Shown: positions 9,681 through 20,309, counted from the first letter of the stretch. The stretch: DNA of 26,534 nucleotides from Entrophospora sp. SA101 (GCA_958430865.1 CAUDNR010002668.1:51368-77901); one strand, 5' to 3'. Notes: generated from the sequence alone by a model not told the origin. Made by a program: numbers and translations.

Positions 9681-10879
9681 ATATCACGCAAAAATTAAAT
9701 TTTATTGGTTTGAAGATCGTTATGCAAATTTGAAAAACCAATATTAATATCGGAGGGAAGGAAATTTAGTTCCAAATTGATAAAAATAAAATGTTTATAA
9801 TAAATAAAAAAATTAATATAGTATTTCTTTATTGAATGTTTTAATACATAGGCTTGGTTTTTTGTTATAAAGTCTAATATATTATTTACTTTTCAACTTT
9901 TCATTGACTTCATCAAATCAACATTTTACCTTTGATCATGAATTGTCATCCATTATATAATACTATATATATACACACACATACATACATACATATAAAC
10001 TATTATTAAAAGTATATTTATTTTTATTATTATTTCAAAGATGACAGAGAAAAACAAGGCGGTGTATATATAAAATAATAGGTATACTTCATGTGCATAT
10101 TTAATACTTTTAAAGATTGGTCATTAAATTTACATGTAGGAAAAAAGGATATTATTATTATTATGTATTTTATGTAAAGGAATGTTACTGAAAAAAATAT
10201 ATGTGTAGCATTTATAATTATGCATTCTGCTTCGTAATAAAGAATTCAATCTATGTTTTTACCATTAATTAAACATCATTTTCAATAAAAGTTTTAAAAG
10301 GATAAATTATTTTATTTCTTTCTCCAACAATGTTGTGATATTTTTATTAATATTAATAAAGAAAACCAAATTCCTGAGATTACCAGAGAAATGAAACCAA
10401 ATCACTAAATTAGCTCTCTTGGGGCAAAATTTAGTCTTTAAATACAAAAAATGGATTACCAACAAGCAAATAAAACAAAGTTTATATTGTTTTAAAGTTG
10501 TATACATATATAAAAGCTTGTAAATAGTATGTGTAATGTTGAAAATACAAAGAAAAAATATTTTTTACAACTGATGGTATTTTTTTGAAGCTTTAGGAAA
10601 GATATTTTGAAAAAAATTATATCAAAAGAAAGCTGAAGATTTTTTCTTACAAGTATAGTGTTTCATGTCACAATCCAAAAAAGGAAACAAAATGGTTGTA
10701 AAGGTGGTTGCAACCAGTGGTTGCAATCATTTTTATATGACGCAAAGNNNNNNNNNNTCAATTTCTTAAATGTATAACAAAATTCGGAATTTTCAAAATG
10801 CTAAGGCTCTGCCAATTTTCAGTTTAAGAAAAAGCCAGCCGATAAGTTTTGAAGCTTGAGTCATGAACAATAAAACTTA
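9681..10879. other. Intergenic, microsatellite and assembly gap
   Basis: No gene is supported here. A TATA/CACA/CATA microsatellite lies at about 9961-9998. A minus-strand 66-codon frame at 10307-10507 lacks any signature. The stretch contains the N gap listed separately. Confidence 0.5.
10748..10757. other. Assembly gap (10 N)
   Basis: Ten unknown bases separate two A/T-rich stretches; the true gap size is unknown. Continuity of anything spanning it, including the fragments just downstream, cannot be assumed. Confidence 0.99.
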
Positions 10880-11477
10880 TTGGTTAAATTTTTTAAAATG
10901 ATATATATAATTTTTTTTTGTTTTAGTATTTTGAAGTTGACCAATTGTTACTATAAGCAATTAATGATTATAGATGATCTGCACCGTACTATTTGTAAAC
11001 ATTTTTTAAATAGTACATGCCACACTCAGAGTTGTACAGAAAAAATTTTATTTATGGTAAAAAATTGTAATTGTAAATCTACGCCAAATTTGGCATAAAT
11101 TTCCTTTAAGGGATAATAAATTAAAAATTAAAATCAATATTAATTAATTGTTTTTAGGCATCTAATCCAACAAGTAAACTCGATTTTCAGGTCTGCTTTT
11201 GTTTGGGCACCAACTCAAATGTGTTTCTAATGAACATGAAAAAAAAACAAAAACTTCTACTTTAAAATTAGTCAAAGATGTAAGTGCCATAACATTAACT
11301 AAATGTGCTAATCATCTTGCAACAAATTTGATGGTTAATTTTCAAGAACAAGTAGACAAATTTATAATAAAAATGATAGAAATTAATTTTTTTTTTACAA
11401 GTGTTTGTTCAGAAAATCACATTACCTATAAAGAGCATTTTTTAATGCCCTTTAGTATTTTAAAACATTTGAATTAA
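10880..11477 (+). CDS. Unrecognised two-exon coding fragment
   Basis: Two open stretches, 10880-11098 and about 11159-11477, can be joined by an intron ending in TTGTTTTTAG at 11158. The first is Cys/His-rich (CKHFLNSTCHTQSC, KNCNCKS), and the second contains LTKCANHLATNLMVNFQEQVDKFI. Its general look recalls transposon-associated proteins of early-diverging fungi, but I do not recognise a named family. The 10-N gap about 120 bases upstream may hide a 5' part. Whether it is a gene, a fragment or chance is open. Confidence 0.3.
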
Positions 11478-12180
11478 ATGTAGCACAATATAAATTTATA
11501 GATATCACAAATTAATGTGACATAATAGAATTTCCATTATGCTATAAATTGCAGATAAGTGTTTAATATATATAATGCATATATTTTTTTTGTTACCTTA
11601 TCTACTATGATATAAAATAAAAGATAAACCAAAATTTGGGAAAGTTGGCTGGTTAAGATGAAAGTGGATTTAGTTTTTCTCATAAATCACATTAAAATCT
11701 TCTAATCCAAATATATTAAGAAAAAGACCAAGTTTGTATTGCAAATTCTTTACTAATTCAACAACTTTGAATGATTTAGGTTCAAGAGCTCATTCAGTGG
11801 ACATTACTTTGGGAAGATTTTTATCTCTCAAGATCCTTAATGTTTAGATCCATGTTTTGTGTTACCTCTTACATATTCAATAATGTATAGCTGACATACA
11901 TTAGGATATTCAAATAAAAACATGCTTAGTTGTGGCACTTGAATTTGTACATATCAATTATTCCATGATCATGACACATTTTTATTTCATTATATCTTAA
12001 GTATGACATGCAGAGTAATATTTACAATTCACTTGCTCTGTAAAATTACTGTTTAAAAAAACCAATCTATTTATTATTGGAATAAAACAAATTGTAAAGC
12101 AAAGGACAAACCCAATACAAGTAATAATTTTTTTCTATTCCAAATGTTCTTTGTAATCTTCTTTATGCCTTGGTATCTTC
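11478..12180. other. Intergenic, no gene seen
   Basis: A/T-rich DNA with no open frame above about 50 codons, no inverted repeat and no RNA gene that I can recognise. Confidence 0.4.
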
Positions 12181-12363
12181 TTGCTTAACATTTATTGTTA
12201 TCTCGACATAAAAAAAGTTGGTATCAGTGAAATTGTACATACAATAATAAGCTCTGACTATTGGCAGGCAATTAATGTGGATAAGGAGCTTGTTTTACCC
12301 TTGTTAAGCCATCGAGTCCAGCAAAGATCAAGAAACTTGATAACCCTTATGAACTTAGCTTAA
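12181..12363 (+). pseudogene. Possible hAT-transposase scrap
   Basis: A 60-codon frame reads IVHTIISSDYWQAINVDKELVLPL. This resembles the segment of hAT-type transposases where a Trp-containing helix precedes the 'xxLxPL' stretch. It is far too short to be functional and has no neighbours of the same kind. The nearby MITE at 12460 has an 8-bp target duplication, as hAT elements make, but a direct link is speculation. Confidence 0.25.
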
Positions 12364-12459
12364 AAAGTTATGCCTTAAGAGTATATATGTATTCTATAGC
12401 AACACCAGTGAAACTTATAACAAACTGTATAGTTGCTCTAAGCCTTAAGTTGTGTAATC

Positions 12460-12661
12460 TAAGGTTGCGGGAGAAACTCCTCCAGAAATCAATCGACAGA
12501 GTTTCAACAGGTTACACATTAATTGTTTATTAGAGTTTTGGCAGAGTTTCGCATTTGGGGTTTTCGCCAATCATCAGAGTTTCGACAGGTTACACATTAA
12601 TTGTTCATTAGAGTTTTGACAGAGTTTCGACAGTCATTAAGAGGTTTCGCCCACAACCTTA
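12460..12661. mobile_element. 202-bp MITE with 8-bp target duplication
   Basis: Ends are inverted: the left begins TAAGGTTGCGGGAGAAACTCC-like, and the right ends GGTTTCGCCCACAACCTTA (about 17 of 21 match). The element is flanked by a perfect direct repeat GTGTAATC at 12452-12459 and 12662-12669. Inside are two copies of a block of about 55 bases (12497-12551 and 12575-12630) at a 78-base period, built on AGAGTTTCGACAGG and ACACATTAATTGTT. It has no coding capacity, so it is non-autonomous. The 8-bp duplication fits hAT-type (or other 8-bp) transposases. Confidence 0.85.
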
Positions 12662-13167
12662 GTGTAATCACAACCTATTTGGAAGCGAAAATTGCACAAG
12701 AACCTATTCCACACACATAGCACTACCAACTATAGTTGTCATAAATATGTACCTGTTTTGCTTCAGGAGAATCGGAGTCCAATTTCAATTTTTCCACTTC
12801 AGTGTTGTTACATTTTAAGTTCTGTAAATAAAATATGGTGAGCACTGATTTCCACAAGGATTTATTGTACAGGAAAAATTAAAATTTGATATTCACTACA
12901 TTAAATACAAGGTTTACAAATTCAATAAATTCATGGGATTGTTTACTTTTAAACTCTTTCATTTTAACAGCCCAGCATATCTGTATTATATCTTCATCTT
13001 CCCTTAACATCAACTTCATTATCTTTTGCTTGGATCCCTCTTCATTTCATTTGCCTCATTTAGAGTATCACAAATGAATGTTATCATTTCATAAAAATTT
13101 GAGTCATTGTGTTTTCTTTTTGGTTGTTGAAACTGGTTCTCACTATTATTGCTCTCAACCTCTGGAG

Positions 13168-13343
13168 TATACATGCAGCCCAAAGTATTTTGACAATGTC
13201 ATAAAGGGGGTTACACATGTAGTAAAGGGGTATTACACTTATGTTTTTAATAGTGAGTGCCATAATTAATTTCTACTTTCTACCATCAAAATTGGAATAA
13301 TTTTGACCATTGAAATCACCAAACCAATTTGGGCTGCATGTAT
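13168..13343. mobile_element. 176-bp hAT-like MITE
   Basis: Perfect 17-bp terminal inverted repeats TATACATGCAGCCCAAA lie at 13168-13184 and inverted at 13327-13343. They are flanked by an exact 8-bp duplication CTCTGGAG (13160-13167 and 13344-13351). The duplication fits the hAT preference nTnnnnAn. The interior is non-coding. It sits within the minus-strand disrupted gene, between the codons for TPE and VES. Confidence 0.92.
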
Positions 13344-13523
13344 ACTCTGGAGTTGTTTTTCCCATCCATTTTTGAATAATCTTATTATCAAGTTTTTCTT
13401 TTATAGCATGTGATTCTTTATAGTTGCCACCTAGTATTAAAAGAAATGATGAGTCAGTTCAAACTCTTATACAAAATTATTTATAAATTATTTACCTAAA
13501 CAGGTGACAACATTGCATGCAAG

Positions 13524-13679
13524 TATCATCAGGAAAATAAATCTCACGTAAACCTACGTAGGGTTTAAAACTGACCAGCATTATGCAGAAATGTTAACAG
13601 AATTACCAAAATATCAACATAATGCTGGCCAATTCTGAACCCTATGTAGGTTTACGTAAGATTTATTTTCCTGATGATA
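13524..13679. mobile_element. Foldback MITE with TA duplication
   Basis: Almost the whole element is an inverted repeat. About 60 bases at each end match with some six mismatches, starting TCATCAGGAAAATAAATCT and running into CCAGCATTATG. TA dinucleotides at 13524-13525 and 13678-13679 look like the target duplication of a Tc1/mariner-type transposase. It is non-coding and interrupts the disrupted minus-strand gene between ATG CTA and CTT GCA. Confidence 0.88.
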
Positions 13680-14067
13680 GCATTATGTTGGAGTTTGTGG
13701 TCATTTCATCAACCTTTTTGATCTATTAAAGTTCCATGAGCTACCCTATTGCTAACATTGTTCTTATAATTTTTAAAAGCCGAGTCGGATTTGATTTATG
13801 TTGACTGTGGAATACTGATTTGTCAAAAATTTTTATATTCTCAATTATGAAATTAAGCATACATTGAGTATCTGCATTATCAAAATCTGGATTTATGTGA
13901 TGTTTGGAGGCAAAGGTCTTGGTGACAGTGGAAGGAATTATATGTTCATTCTCAATAAGGAATTTGTTAAGTGCTTTTTCAACCAAATTAAAAATAGGTT
14001 CAATAAAGGCCCCTTGAAAGAAAAAGTATCCTTTACTGGTGGGGAGATGATTCTTGGTTGTTGTAAT

Positions 14068-14209
14068 TATACATGAAGTTGAAACTATTTCGACCATTTG
14101 CAGATCTGGTCAAAATAGGGTCAAAATAAGGTCAAAACTGATTTTTACTATGTAGTTTCCTCAAGTCAAAACATTTTGACTTGGGGTTTTAATTTCGACT
14201 TCATGTATA
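14068..14209. mobile_element. 142-bp TIR element, approx. 10-bp duplication
   Basis: Ends TATACATGAAGTTGAAA (left) and TTTCGACTTCATGTATA (right) are inverted with one mismatch. Flanks TTGTTGTAAT (14058-14067) and GTTTTGTAAT (14210-14219) match at 8 of 10 positions, suggesting an aged target duplication of the Mutator-like length. The interior has GGTCAAAATA repeats and no gene. It separates two pieces of the minus-strand disrupted gene, and frame continuity across it holds for the CSII-TTTKNH reading. Confidence 0.65.
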
Positions 14210-14482
14210 GTTTTGTAATGATTGAACACTTTTTATCCAAAAAAAGTGGAAGAATAAACCCGTTTTTTGAATACTGCATATGGCCTTGGGATTTTTTTCC
14301 TCAAGCCAATCAAATATTTTAGTGTGTATTTCAGACTGTTCACAAAAGACTTTGTCGTTATGTAAAATATTGCAAAGTGCTTTGGATATAACCTCACAAG
14401 AGACCTTTAATGGACATGCGTTATGTAATACATCAATAGTAGCTTTGAGTGTATTAATATATTTCTTTTTGTGAAATGCCAT

Positions 14483-15381
14483 GTGGCTTTTGGCATAATC
14501 AATTGATCAATATTAATATTAATATTAATATATGTCATATGACTGCTAATACTAAGCTTGCTTGTTATTATTATAATTAGTATCAATATTAGTGTTATTA
14601 TCATCATCACCGATTTCTGCATCAGAGGGGTTTTTTTTAAATCTAAAAATCCAAAATAGTTTCGGATTCGATTAACAGCTATATATAGCCTACTAATATA
14701 AGAGCATCAGATAACTGCAATTGTTGTCATTCTTTTCCACCTTTAATGAAGATGGATTCGAATTACACATTCATTTTTCAACAGGTTGTTTAGCAATCTA
14801 GGTTGATCAACAACATCCAATGTAGCAAGCAAACATTTATACCCATACAGATCAATTAAACCTATTCACGCAGAAAATACAAAGTCGTGACCATTTCTCC
14901 TTAAGATTAAGCCAAAAATTGTTAAACAAGGTCTCTTATCCACCGGGAGAACTGAGCTGGTAATTAAAACTTAAAGTAAATATATTTATTTGAAGCAAAA
15001 TGACCTCTCTTTGATAATTTGCAATTGTATACAAATTCATTCTCTCTATAATATACATGTCCGTTATAGAGAGAGTCAACGGTAATAATATGAGACATAT
15101 AATTGGGCTTAAATTCTCAGTCCGAGATCCATTATTGAGGAGAAAGAAAAGAAATTGACAAGCACTAAAAAACAAAATTGTAAAGTAAATTCAACTGTTA
15201 AAAGAACTTTGCAAAACATGTTTGAATTCATATTCATTATTCATAACGTTAAACTATTATTTTGATTTTTTTTTACAAAGTCACATTTAATTTATTTTTA
15301 AAAATAATAACAATAAAAATATAAAACATAAAATCAAAAGCAAAGGTAATAATAATGATAAAATTAATATCCTAGTTCTTC
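14483..15381. other. Intergenic with one perfect hairpin
   Basis: No gene is supported; the 79-codon minus-strand frame at 14936-15175 shows no signature. A perfect 11-bp stem (15041-15051 with 15064-15074, TCTCTCTATAA) with a 12-base loop is the only structured element. An AATATT repeat lies near 14509-14531. Confidence 0.45.
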
Positions 15382-16449
15382 TTAACTGTCAGCTTGTAAT
15401 TCATTATTTTCAGCAATCGCCCAACTAATTACAGGTGAAACAATAATTTCTACATCACCATCATTATTGTTAACACTTTCTTGTTTGTGGCCTATAAAAC
15501 CCGTAACAAGTTGCAGCTTTAAATCCATGCTGACTTCATCAAAACTACCGATAAAGGGTACACTAACTCGACCATAAGGTAAATCACCTAATTCCGCAAT
15601 TCCTCCTAAAGGATGACCATCACAAGTATAAGGAAAGAACATGGTAATCCAACCACTTAAAGTAGGCTCATCAGAGCCATAAGATTGGTAAGACAAAACT
15701 CTACTCCAAAAATCTTCATGTATTTCACCTTTATAAGTCGAAACAAATTCCCCAACAATTGGATCTAATTTATTTAACCAAAAATCTAAATCCAAATTTA
15801 ATTTACTTAATTGAACTAATTTTTCTTGAATTTTCATCCAATCTTCTAAAGTACCAGTCAAAGTGATCTTTGGAATGCCACAACAAGTTGACATTCTATA
15901 ATCAAAATAGGACTTGACAGTATCTAATAATATGATATTACTAGCAGTTTTTGTAGTAGGAGTTGTAGTTGTAAAATTACATTCTAATAATCTTTTTATT
16001 CCAACTTCATCTTTAACTTGACTATCAGTTGCATCAGTTAACCGTTGAACCGCTTGGTCCCAATTTCCTCCAATATATTCACCACTAAAATCCAAAAGGC
16101 CATCAACATAAACATTAATTTCTTTTTTGCCTTCATGCTCAACAACACATAACGATATTTTTCTGAATTAAAATTAATATGCTGACTGACTCCCAAGGCA
16201 ATAGCTAGCCAAATATCATCAGGTGAAAGTTTTAAATGTTGATGATAACTATAAGCTTGAAAAAAAAGCAGAAATAAATCCATTTGTAGTTGGGGCTCTT
16301 TCAATAACTCGAGAGTTGATAGAGTTTGGTTCTGAAATTGCATGAATCTTATTTGATCTTAAAATTCTTTTGTATGCACTGTCAATATTAACATGACCTT
16401 TGATTTTGGTTCCGAATTGAAGTTTTTCAGAAAGAATTTGAGTTGACAT
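15382..16449 (-). pseudogene. DUF4419-family protein with two frame breaks
   Basis: DUF4419 proteins are widespread in fungi and of unknown function. From the ATG at 16449 the minus strand reads ERAPTTNGFISAFF. After one frame change it reads AYSYHQHLKLSPDDIWLAIA and SQHINFNSEKYRYV. After another it reads VEHEGKKEINVYVDGLLDF, YIGGNWDQAVQRL, KSYFDYRMSTCCGIPKITLTG, EDWMKIQEKL, GWITMFFPY and PLGGIAELGDLPYG, stopping at 15382. Combined length is about 356 aa, normal for the family, and no domain is missing. The first slip lies exactly at an A8 run (16260-16267), where seven would keep frame; the second is at 16137-16152. This is either a recent pseudogene or a functional gene with assembly indels. 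No introns are needed. Confidence 0.85.
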
Positions 16450-16825
16450 GTTTTTTTTTTGCTAGTTTTTCTATTTTGAAAAAATAACTTTAACATGAGA
16501 AACTATTGGTATTTTTTGGTGAAAAAAGAAAACCATGTCACTAATAATCTGAAATGAGATCGATAAAAATAGTATGCAACACAAAATCATTGAACTTCCC
16601 AACAAAGAAACAATTAAACTCAATTAGTTTTAGTTTGGTGCAATGTTAAAAATGAATTTTTGAAAATGTTTGTGGTTTTATTTAACATTAACATTAAGTT
16701 AAGTGCTGCCAAATTTTTTTTAAATGGATAGAGGTTCTTATATAAATACTGAAAAGATGTCAGATCAGTAAAAAAACAAGTATGAATTGATTGGTTTTGG
16801 TATTTATTATACATACATTCCATTG
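16450..16825. other. Intergenic, upstream of DUF4419 gene
   Basis: This is presumably the promoter side of the minus-strand DUF4419 gene. It is A/T-rich with no recognisable motif. A 78-codon minus-strand frame overlapping the MITE edge has no family signature. Confidence 0.4.
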
Positions 16826-17032
16826 CATCAGGAAAATGTGTTTTTTTTTTATACATGTATTATATGTATATTATACGCATATTATTTTACATTACAGGTG
16901 ATCCACATATAATATACATATAATACACATGTCCATAAATTACACACGAATTATACATATATTATATGCAGATCACCTGTAATGTAAAATAATACACGTA
17001 TAATATACATATAATATGTGTATCAAAAAACA
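16826..17032. mobile_element. Long-palindrome MITE, copy 1
   Basis: It begins CATCAGGAAAATGTG and forms a long hairpin. The arms ATTACAGGTGATC and GATCACCTGTAAT and the flanking TATAATATACATATAA tracts pair around a loop CACATGTCCATAAATTACAC. It is nearly identical to 20885-21104 over its length, but the last 13 or so bases of the right end (TGTTTTCCTGATG in the other copy) are replaced by unrelated sequence, so this copy is right-truncated. It has no coding capacity. Confidence 0.88.
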
Positions 17033-18638
17033 ATTACATATTAAATTATTTATTTTTATTTATCTGGCTACTATAGTTGTGATATTAAATATTTTGAGAA
17101 ATAAAATTATTTAATAATGATATTGTATAAAGAAAGGTAATGATATTTGAAATTTGGATATTGAATATGCACACTAAAATAATGTTTCAAACCTAAATGG
17201 TTCAACAGCATATGATATACTGTTAAGACATTGCATTGGCAAAGCTAGTATGGCTAAAGTAACTGTAAACCAGTGTTAACTATCAAAAAATCACGGCCCA
17301 TTGAACCTCACTTTATTGATATAAAAACATTGCTGAAGTAGTAGCATACAAATAAAAAATCATATTACAATTACATGATGCAAATACAAAAATAATATTA
17401 CATCTCATATTAAACGATGGTTCCAAACAATTTTCCTGCAATAAACTCTCAAGAAGGCGTTTTTTGCATTTTATCTGTACATCAGCAAAAACTTCAATGG
17501 TGACAAAAGCAGTTTGTAAATGAGAAAATTCATATCAGTACACGGAAATTCGCAATTTTCCATATTAATAGTCGTGTGACATGTCCTAAAAATCAAGGGG
17601 CAAGTTTATTTTCCAAAAAATTTCTGGTGATATACACAATTTTTTATTATTAAAATTTCGAATTGAATGTCTTCATACCCTCGTTTGATACCCTTGCTGT
17701 GTAGCAATTACCACACAAATTTGATATATAATTTCTTTGTCATATGTATCTGCTTTAAAATTTTTTTGAAGTTGTTAATAAGACCAAAAATAATCTCAGC
17801 CTTAAAGTCAAATACTAATGCCCTTGTTGTGTAATTAATCAAATAAATCATTAGTTATTTAGTCATACACATTCATTTATCAGTCAGAAGTGAAATTGGA
17901 TTGGTCAATTCTTTAGATGCAAAAAGAATAATTTTATTATTTGTATTTCAAATTAAGTATGTTTTAAGGATATATAAAGTAAGTTACAAAATAGGTATGT
18001 TTTAAGAATTATTAAATTCAGAGGTATATTTTAAGTGTATAATTAGGATATACATTCCTATTACTGTTGCAAGCGTGCAATCCGAGTTTCCTATTTAATA
18101 GGTATTTATGGTTCAACACACAGCCTCCTCGCTGACTCATGGTTGATTCTAGTGATTGACACACAGCCTACTCGCTGACTTACAGTCAAAAATTAATAAA
18201 ATATAACTTTTATCTTTTTAGATAAAAGGGTCCCTAGGTTCTATATATGTAATTATATCCCAAAGGCATCCCCTTGAGATGTCTCTTTCTTGATAGTTAA
18301 GATACTGGTTAACTGCTATGGGCAGCAAAGGTTTTTTAATTAATTAGAGATTATTATTTAGGGTAAAATATGTTATGTGTTTTATTAGTGATAATAATCT
18401 TATTATTACAATGTGTTGGAAAAATATTAATTATTAGATCAATAATTAAGAGATTGTTATGAACATTATGATTCTGACTTGGTCTAAAACCAAGTCCTTT
18501 TATACCTCTTGGGGTATTACAAATAACATGACTTTTACTCTAGTTTGTCCAATAAACTATGCTTATTAATATAAAATAAATATTTGGGTCAACTGATCAT
18601 TACAAATAATAATTAATAATTTAAAGTAAATATTTACA
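17033..18638. other. Intergenic with dispersed repeat fragments
   Basis: No gene is supported. The stretch 17295-17395 (CTTTATTGATATAAAAACAT, then ATTACAATTACATGATG) resembles segments at about 21300-21410 and 23485-23560. A 22-base unit ACACAGCCTNCTCGCTGACT-like occurs at 18116-18137 and again at 18159-18180. The rest is A/T-rich. Confidence 0.5.
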
Positions 18639-18843
18639 TCAGCTGAACAAGTTCTTGAAATATAAATATAGAAATATGAATATGAGTAATTGTGCGTGTG
18701 ATACTGCGCAATGTGTGGCACAGTATTTCACAAAATATAACGTTAAAAATAAAAATAAAATGATTTGATTTTCACGTGACTTCCGCAGTAATTTGGTTTG
18801 GTTGGATCGGCAACGTGGGACCTCTCTATCGGTCCTCATTTTA

Positions 18844-19932
18844 TTATCTCACAGTATAGTTTAGTTGATAATTTTCACCCTCATCATTTTTAGTACATAT
18901 ACCAAAAATATTTATTTTAAAAGAAGTTTTAAAATAAATTGAACCAACTTGTTGAGGTGAATATGGTGCAGAAACACTTTGAGCATAATCATAACAAATG
19001 TGAGTTGATGTTGAATCATTTTTGCATTTTCCAATAGTTTTATTATAATGTTGTCTTTCATGATCTGCTGCTGTAAGATGTTCTTCATAATCAAATTTTA
19101 TTTCAACATTTGCATCATTACTTGATGTTACCAATTTTAATCTAAAAATTTCACAAGCCTCACACAGATCATTTGAAGCATTTAAAAATTTAATATTTGG
19201 TGTTAATTGATTCCAAAGTCTCCAAAAAGTTATATACTGTATATCTTGCATAGATGTACCAGCAAAATTATCCTCAAAACATTTTTTGTACTCATTAAAA
19301 ACTGATCTATAATTATGCTGAGTTTCTAGATAAATAATTGGGTCTGAATTATCATGAAGTCTCATTGGAGATGGCAATCCATGTAATTCAGCATAATTTA
19401 ATATATAATTTTTCACCCTTTCCACTACTTCTAAATCAACAAATGCTTGTGATTTAAGTTTAGGAATATTTTTCATATTACCATGTTGACGATCTTCTAA
19501 ACCATTTGTTAAATGTTTTTGCAAATCAGTTAACACACCTTTTTTAATATCACACAGTTTTAAAAACACAGGTTTACAAATTTGTATTTTTTCATTATAT
19601 TTATATCTATAGTTATGTCTAATATTTTCATTGTCAAATTGAAAAACCATCAATTGTGTTTTAATAGGAAGTTCTTTTTCTTTTTTATCTAAGCTTTTAA
19701 ATTCAAAATGTCTCTCAAAAAAGTTTTTAAAGCCTATTTTTTCAAAGCAACTATGTGGATCATTTGTTGTTTTCACACATTTGCAAGAACTTTGGAAAAA
19801 TAATTTTAAATCATCAATTACACCAATTACTAAATCATTTTTTTCATAATCTTCAAATTCTTCAAATTCTAATAAATTATATTCTGGTATTGAATTAATT
19901 AAAGACATGTTTTTAATAATATTTTGAAGCAA
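18844..19932 (-). CDS. Transposon-type protein, C-terminally truncated
   Basis: A single 362-codon exon. The C-terminal third reads ASNDLCEACEIFRLKL, then HLTAADHERQHYN, then HICYDYAQSVSAPY and QVGSIYFKTSFKINIFGIC. In large animal and fungal families of transposon-associated proteins, the equivalent stretch (Cys-x2-Cys, 'DxAQ', 'P.YF......IFGIC') lies in the middle and is followed by a catalytic-looking half. That second half is missing: the frame stops at NYQLNYTVR. The N-terminal part contains CKCVKTTNDPHSC, perhaps a zinc site. It is intact as an open frame, but I judge it a cut relic of a mobile element. The family name is uncertain; I place it by motif recall only. Confidence 0.6.
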   Translation of the reverse strand: MLQNIIKNMSLINSIPEYNLLEFEEFEDYEKNDLVIGVIDDLKLFFQSSCKCVKTTNDPHSCFEKIGFKNFFERHFEFKSLDKKEKELPIKTQLMVFQFDNENIRHNYRYKYNEKIQICKPVFLKLCDIKKGVLTDLQKHLTNGLEDRQHGNMKNIPKLKSQAFVDLEVVERVKNYILNYAELHGLPSPMRLHDNSDPIIYLETQHNYRSVFNEYKKCFEDNFAGTSMQDIQYITFWRLWNQLTPNIKFLNASNDLCEACEIFRLKLVTSSNDANVEIKFDYEEHLTAADHERQHYNKTIGKCKNDSTSTHICYDYAQSVSAPYSPQQVGSIYFKTSFKINIFGICTKNDEGENYQLNYTVR

Positions 19933-20309
19933 TTTTTGATAATTAAATAGAATATTGATTATAAAAATGTTATTTGACTTATAAAACTTATTAAAAGCTT
20001 TTTACTTTCAAAACAAAATCACTACATTATTTATAAAAAATTATTTTATAATAAAATAATATTGCCTGGTATTATAACTTTGACAATCACCAAGTTTAAA
20101 AATAGTATCAAATTTTAGGCGGCAATTTTCCTTTTTTGTGTAACAATTTTAATTTGCGATTTACCTAAAAAAAATCTATTTTTATGGAAGACCGTTTTTG
20201 CTAGAAAAGGTCCCATATTATGTTTGTAGTAAAATATCTTGATAGAATTTTTGAACTTATGTGCGTTGAATGCTCTTGCCTATTTTGCAGTTCTCAAAAA
20301 AAAAAAAAA
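19933..20309. other. Intergenic, no gene seen
   Basis: A/T-rich upstream flank of the minus-strand transposon-type frame and of the plus-strand pseudogene at 20310. A 15-base A run directly precedes the latter. No inverted repeat was found that would bound the element. Confidence 0.4.

Larger units (their letters stand above)
12753..14482 (-). pseudogene. Unknown gene disrupted by three MITEs
   Basis: The family is not recognised. Minus-strand coding pieces run from the ATG at 14482 (MAFHKKKYINTLKATIDVL) through EIHTKIFDWLEEKNPKAICS, then EPIFNLVEKALNKFLIENEH (near 14000), then VDEMTTNSNIM (near 13695). After a 65-base intron (13495-13431) comes GNYKESHAIKEKLDNKI, then KTTPE|VESNNSENQF, FICDTLNEANEMKRD and LREDEDIIQICWAVKMKEF. 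A clean 23-codon exon at 12821-12753 (ACAG|..|GTACAT) follows. MITEs interrupt it at 14068-14209, 13524-13679 and 13168-13343. Extra frame changes lie near 14240-14268, 13720-13760 and 13017-13030. The reading frame resumes across two of the MITEs when each is removed with one target copy, so the insertions hit what was coding sequence. It is now a pseudogene. Confidence 0.72.

Noticed and set aside
10307..10507. Minus-strand 66-codon frame with hydrophobic start
   Set aside because: No family features, A/T-driven composition and close to an assembly gap.
18639..18839. 66-codon minus-strand frame downstream of the transposon-type protein
   Set aside because: Does not continue the conserved second half of that family; hydrophobic A/T-driven tail.
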